NCBI GenBank assembly: GCA_022925895.1
Contig: JAKSYS010000001.1
Location: forward strand, 620,001 to 684,000
Length of the DNA stretch: 64,000 nucleotides
Reading direction: 5' to 3'
DNA from: Fragilaria crotonensis
Lineage: Eukaryota > Bacillariophyta > Fragilariophyceae > Fragilariales > Fragilariaceae
The notes under the pieces were generated by a model. The model did not search any database. It worked only from the letters and a program-made list of their open reading frames with translations, and had not been told where the DNA came from. The position numbers and the translations under genes were made by a program. Below, piece after piece: positions 63,547-64,000 of the stretch (position 1 is the first letter of the stretch; each line of letters opens with the position of its first letter).

Positions 63547-64000
63547 ATGAAGCTCTCATTTGCATCGTTGCTCCTGTTCGCCCTCTTGGGGCTCAAGACA
63601 GTCGTACCCGCCAATGGTCAGCCGGTGCAGCCCTTCGACGACGGCGGACAGCCATTCCACGACGGCGTCGGCATATTCGACGCTGCCGAAGAAGTTGAAC
63701 AGGACAAGTACATTATAGGGTACCATAACCAAATGGGGCTTGATAAGGCTAGGTCCCGCGCCAAAGCCGTCCGCCACAACTTCCCCAACTACAAGGCAAT
63801 CGCAACAACAATGAAGCCGAACGAAGTCGAGGCCCTCAAACTTGACCCGAACATCGCATATGTTGAGCGCGACTACAAGCGCCATTTCATCGGTCTTCGC
63901 GGTGGCGGTACGAACTCCGTCCCATCGTCGCCAAACCACAGGAGGCTCGCCGAGGTCAAACCGTACGGCATTGGGATGGTCCAAGCTGACGAGGTATCCT
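63547..64000 (+). CDS. secreted subtilisin-family serine protease, 5' part
   Basis: Starts at the ATG at 63547 and runs off the window after ~151 codons. A signal peptide (MKLSFASLLLFALLGLKTVVPA) is followed by an inhibitor-I9 type propeptide (KYIIGYHNQMGLDKARSRAKAV, ending IAYVERDYKRH). The first residues of the S8 catalytic domain come next (PYGIGMVQADEV, just before the expected helix leading to the catalytic Asp). Codon use is more GC-rich than in neighbouring genes. The enzyme would be exported as a zymogen and self-process. The catalytic triad lies beyond the window and cannot be checked. Confidence 0.85.
   Translation, partial: MKLSFASLLLFALLGLKTVVPANGQPVQPFDDGGQPFHDGVGIFDAAEEVEQDKYIIGYHNQMGLDKARSRAKAVRHNFPNYKAIATTMKPNEVEALKLDPNIAYVERDYKRHFIGLRGGGTNSVPSSPNHRRLAEVKPYGIGMVQADEVS

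Overview
The window looks like nuclear DNA of a diatom (a photosynthetic stramenopile). Protein-coding genes are compact, closely spaced and on both strands, with few short GT-AG introns. The gene content includes single-pass membrane leucine-rich-repeat (LRR) proteins with proline/threonine stalks, B12-dependent methionine synthase, a beta-hexosaminidase, a Rit1-type initiator-tRNA modifier, and presequences with the signal-peptide-plus-phenylalanine pattern used for diatom plastid import. Ty1/copia-class and other transposon debris fits as well. The species cannot be named from the sequence alone.

Layout. 0.8-17.5 kb is a gene-rich block: a spliced LRR membrane protein, two small paralogous acidic proteins, a BTB protein, a GH20 hexosaminidase, RIT1, a small secreted or plastid protein, a spliced UBE2S-type E2 with the APC/C-binding LRRL tail, a spliced triple-KH RNA-binding protein and an ankyrin protein. 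18.4-27.0 kb is one uninterrupted 2,862-codon reading frame for cobalamin-dependent methionine synthase. Its N-terminal half (homocysteine plus pterin domains) is present three times as exact 2,253-bp tandem units, followed by a single cap, B12 and activation half. This is the most unusual feature of the window.

27-38 kb holds a small acidic spliced gene, a second LRR protein with a duplicated 210-bp stalk repeat, an unknown protein with a one-base frameshift, a 459-bp hAT-like inverted-repeat element with an 8-bp target duplication, a decayed metallopeptidase and a broken macro-like plus SIR2-like gene related to NAD-consuming immune effectors.

38.7-50.7 kb is a full-length Ty1/copia-class LTR retrotransposon (about 12 kb, near-identical LTRs, target duplication CTACT). 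It has a very long region upstream of the capsid-like domain, patchwork CpG depletion and LTRs carrying a degenerate 21-bp coding-compatible repeat. 50.8-53.2 kb returns to host genes (a probable plastid protein and an FAD monooxygenase). 54-59.4 kb is a transposon graveyard plus a 178-bp tandem repeat. 59.5-63.2 kb is a DDE-type DNA transposon with 11-bp terminal inverted repeats flanked by TA. The window ends inside a secreted subtilisin-family protease.

The methionine synthase, E2, RIT1 and KH genes are core metabolism, cell-cycle and RNA functions and show no operon-like linkage. Single-base frameshifts recur in several long open frames (31.67 kb, 36.55 kb, four places in the retrotransposon, about 62.2 kb), and the two LTRs differ mainly in homopolymer lengths. 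Some breaks may therefore be sequencing error rather than decay.
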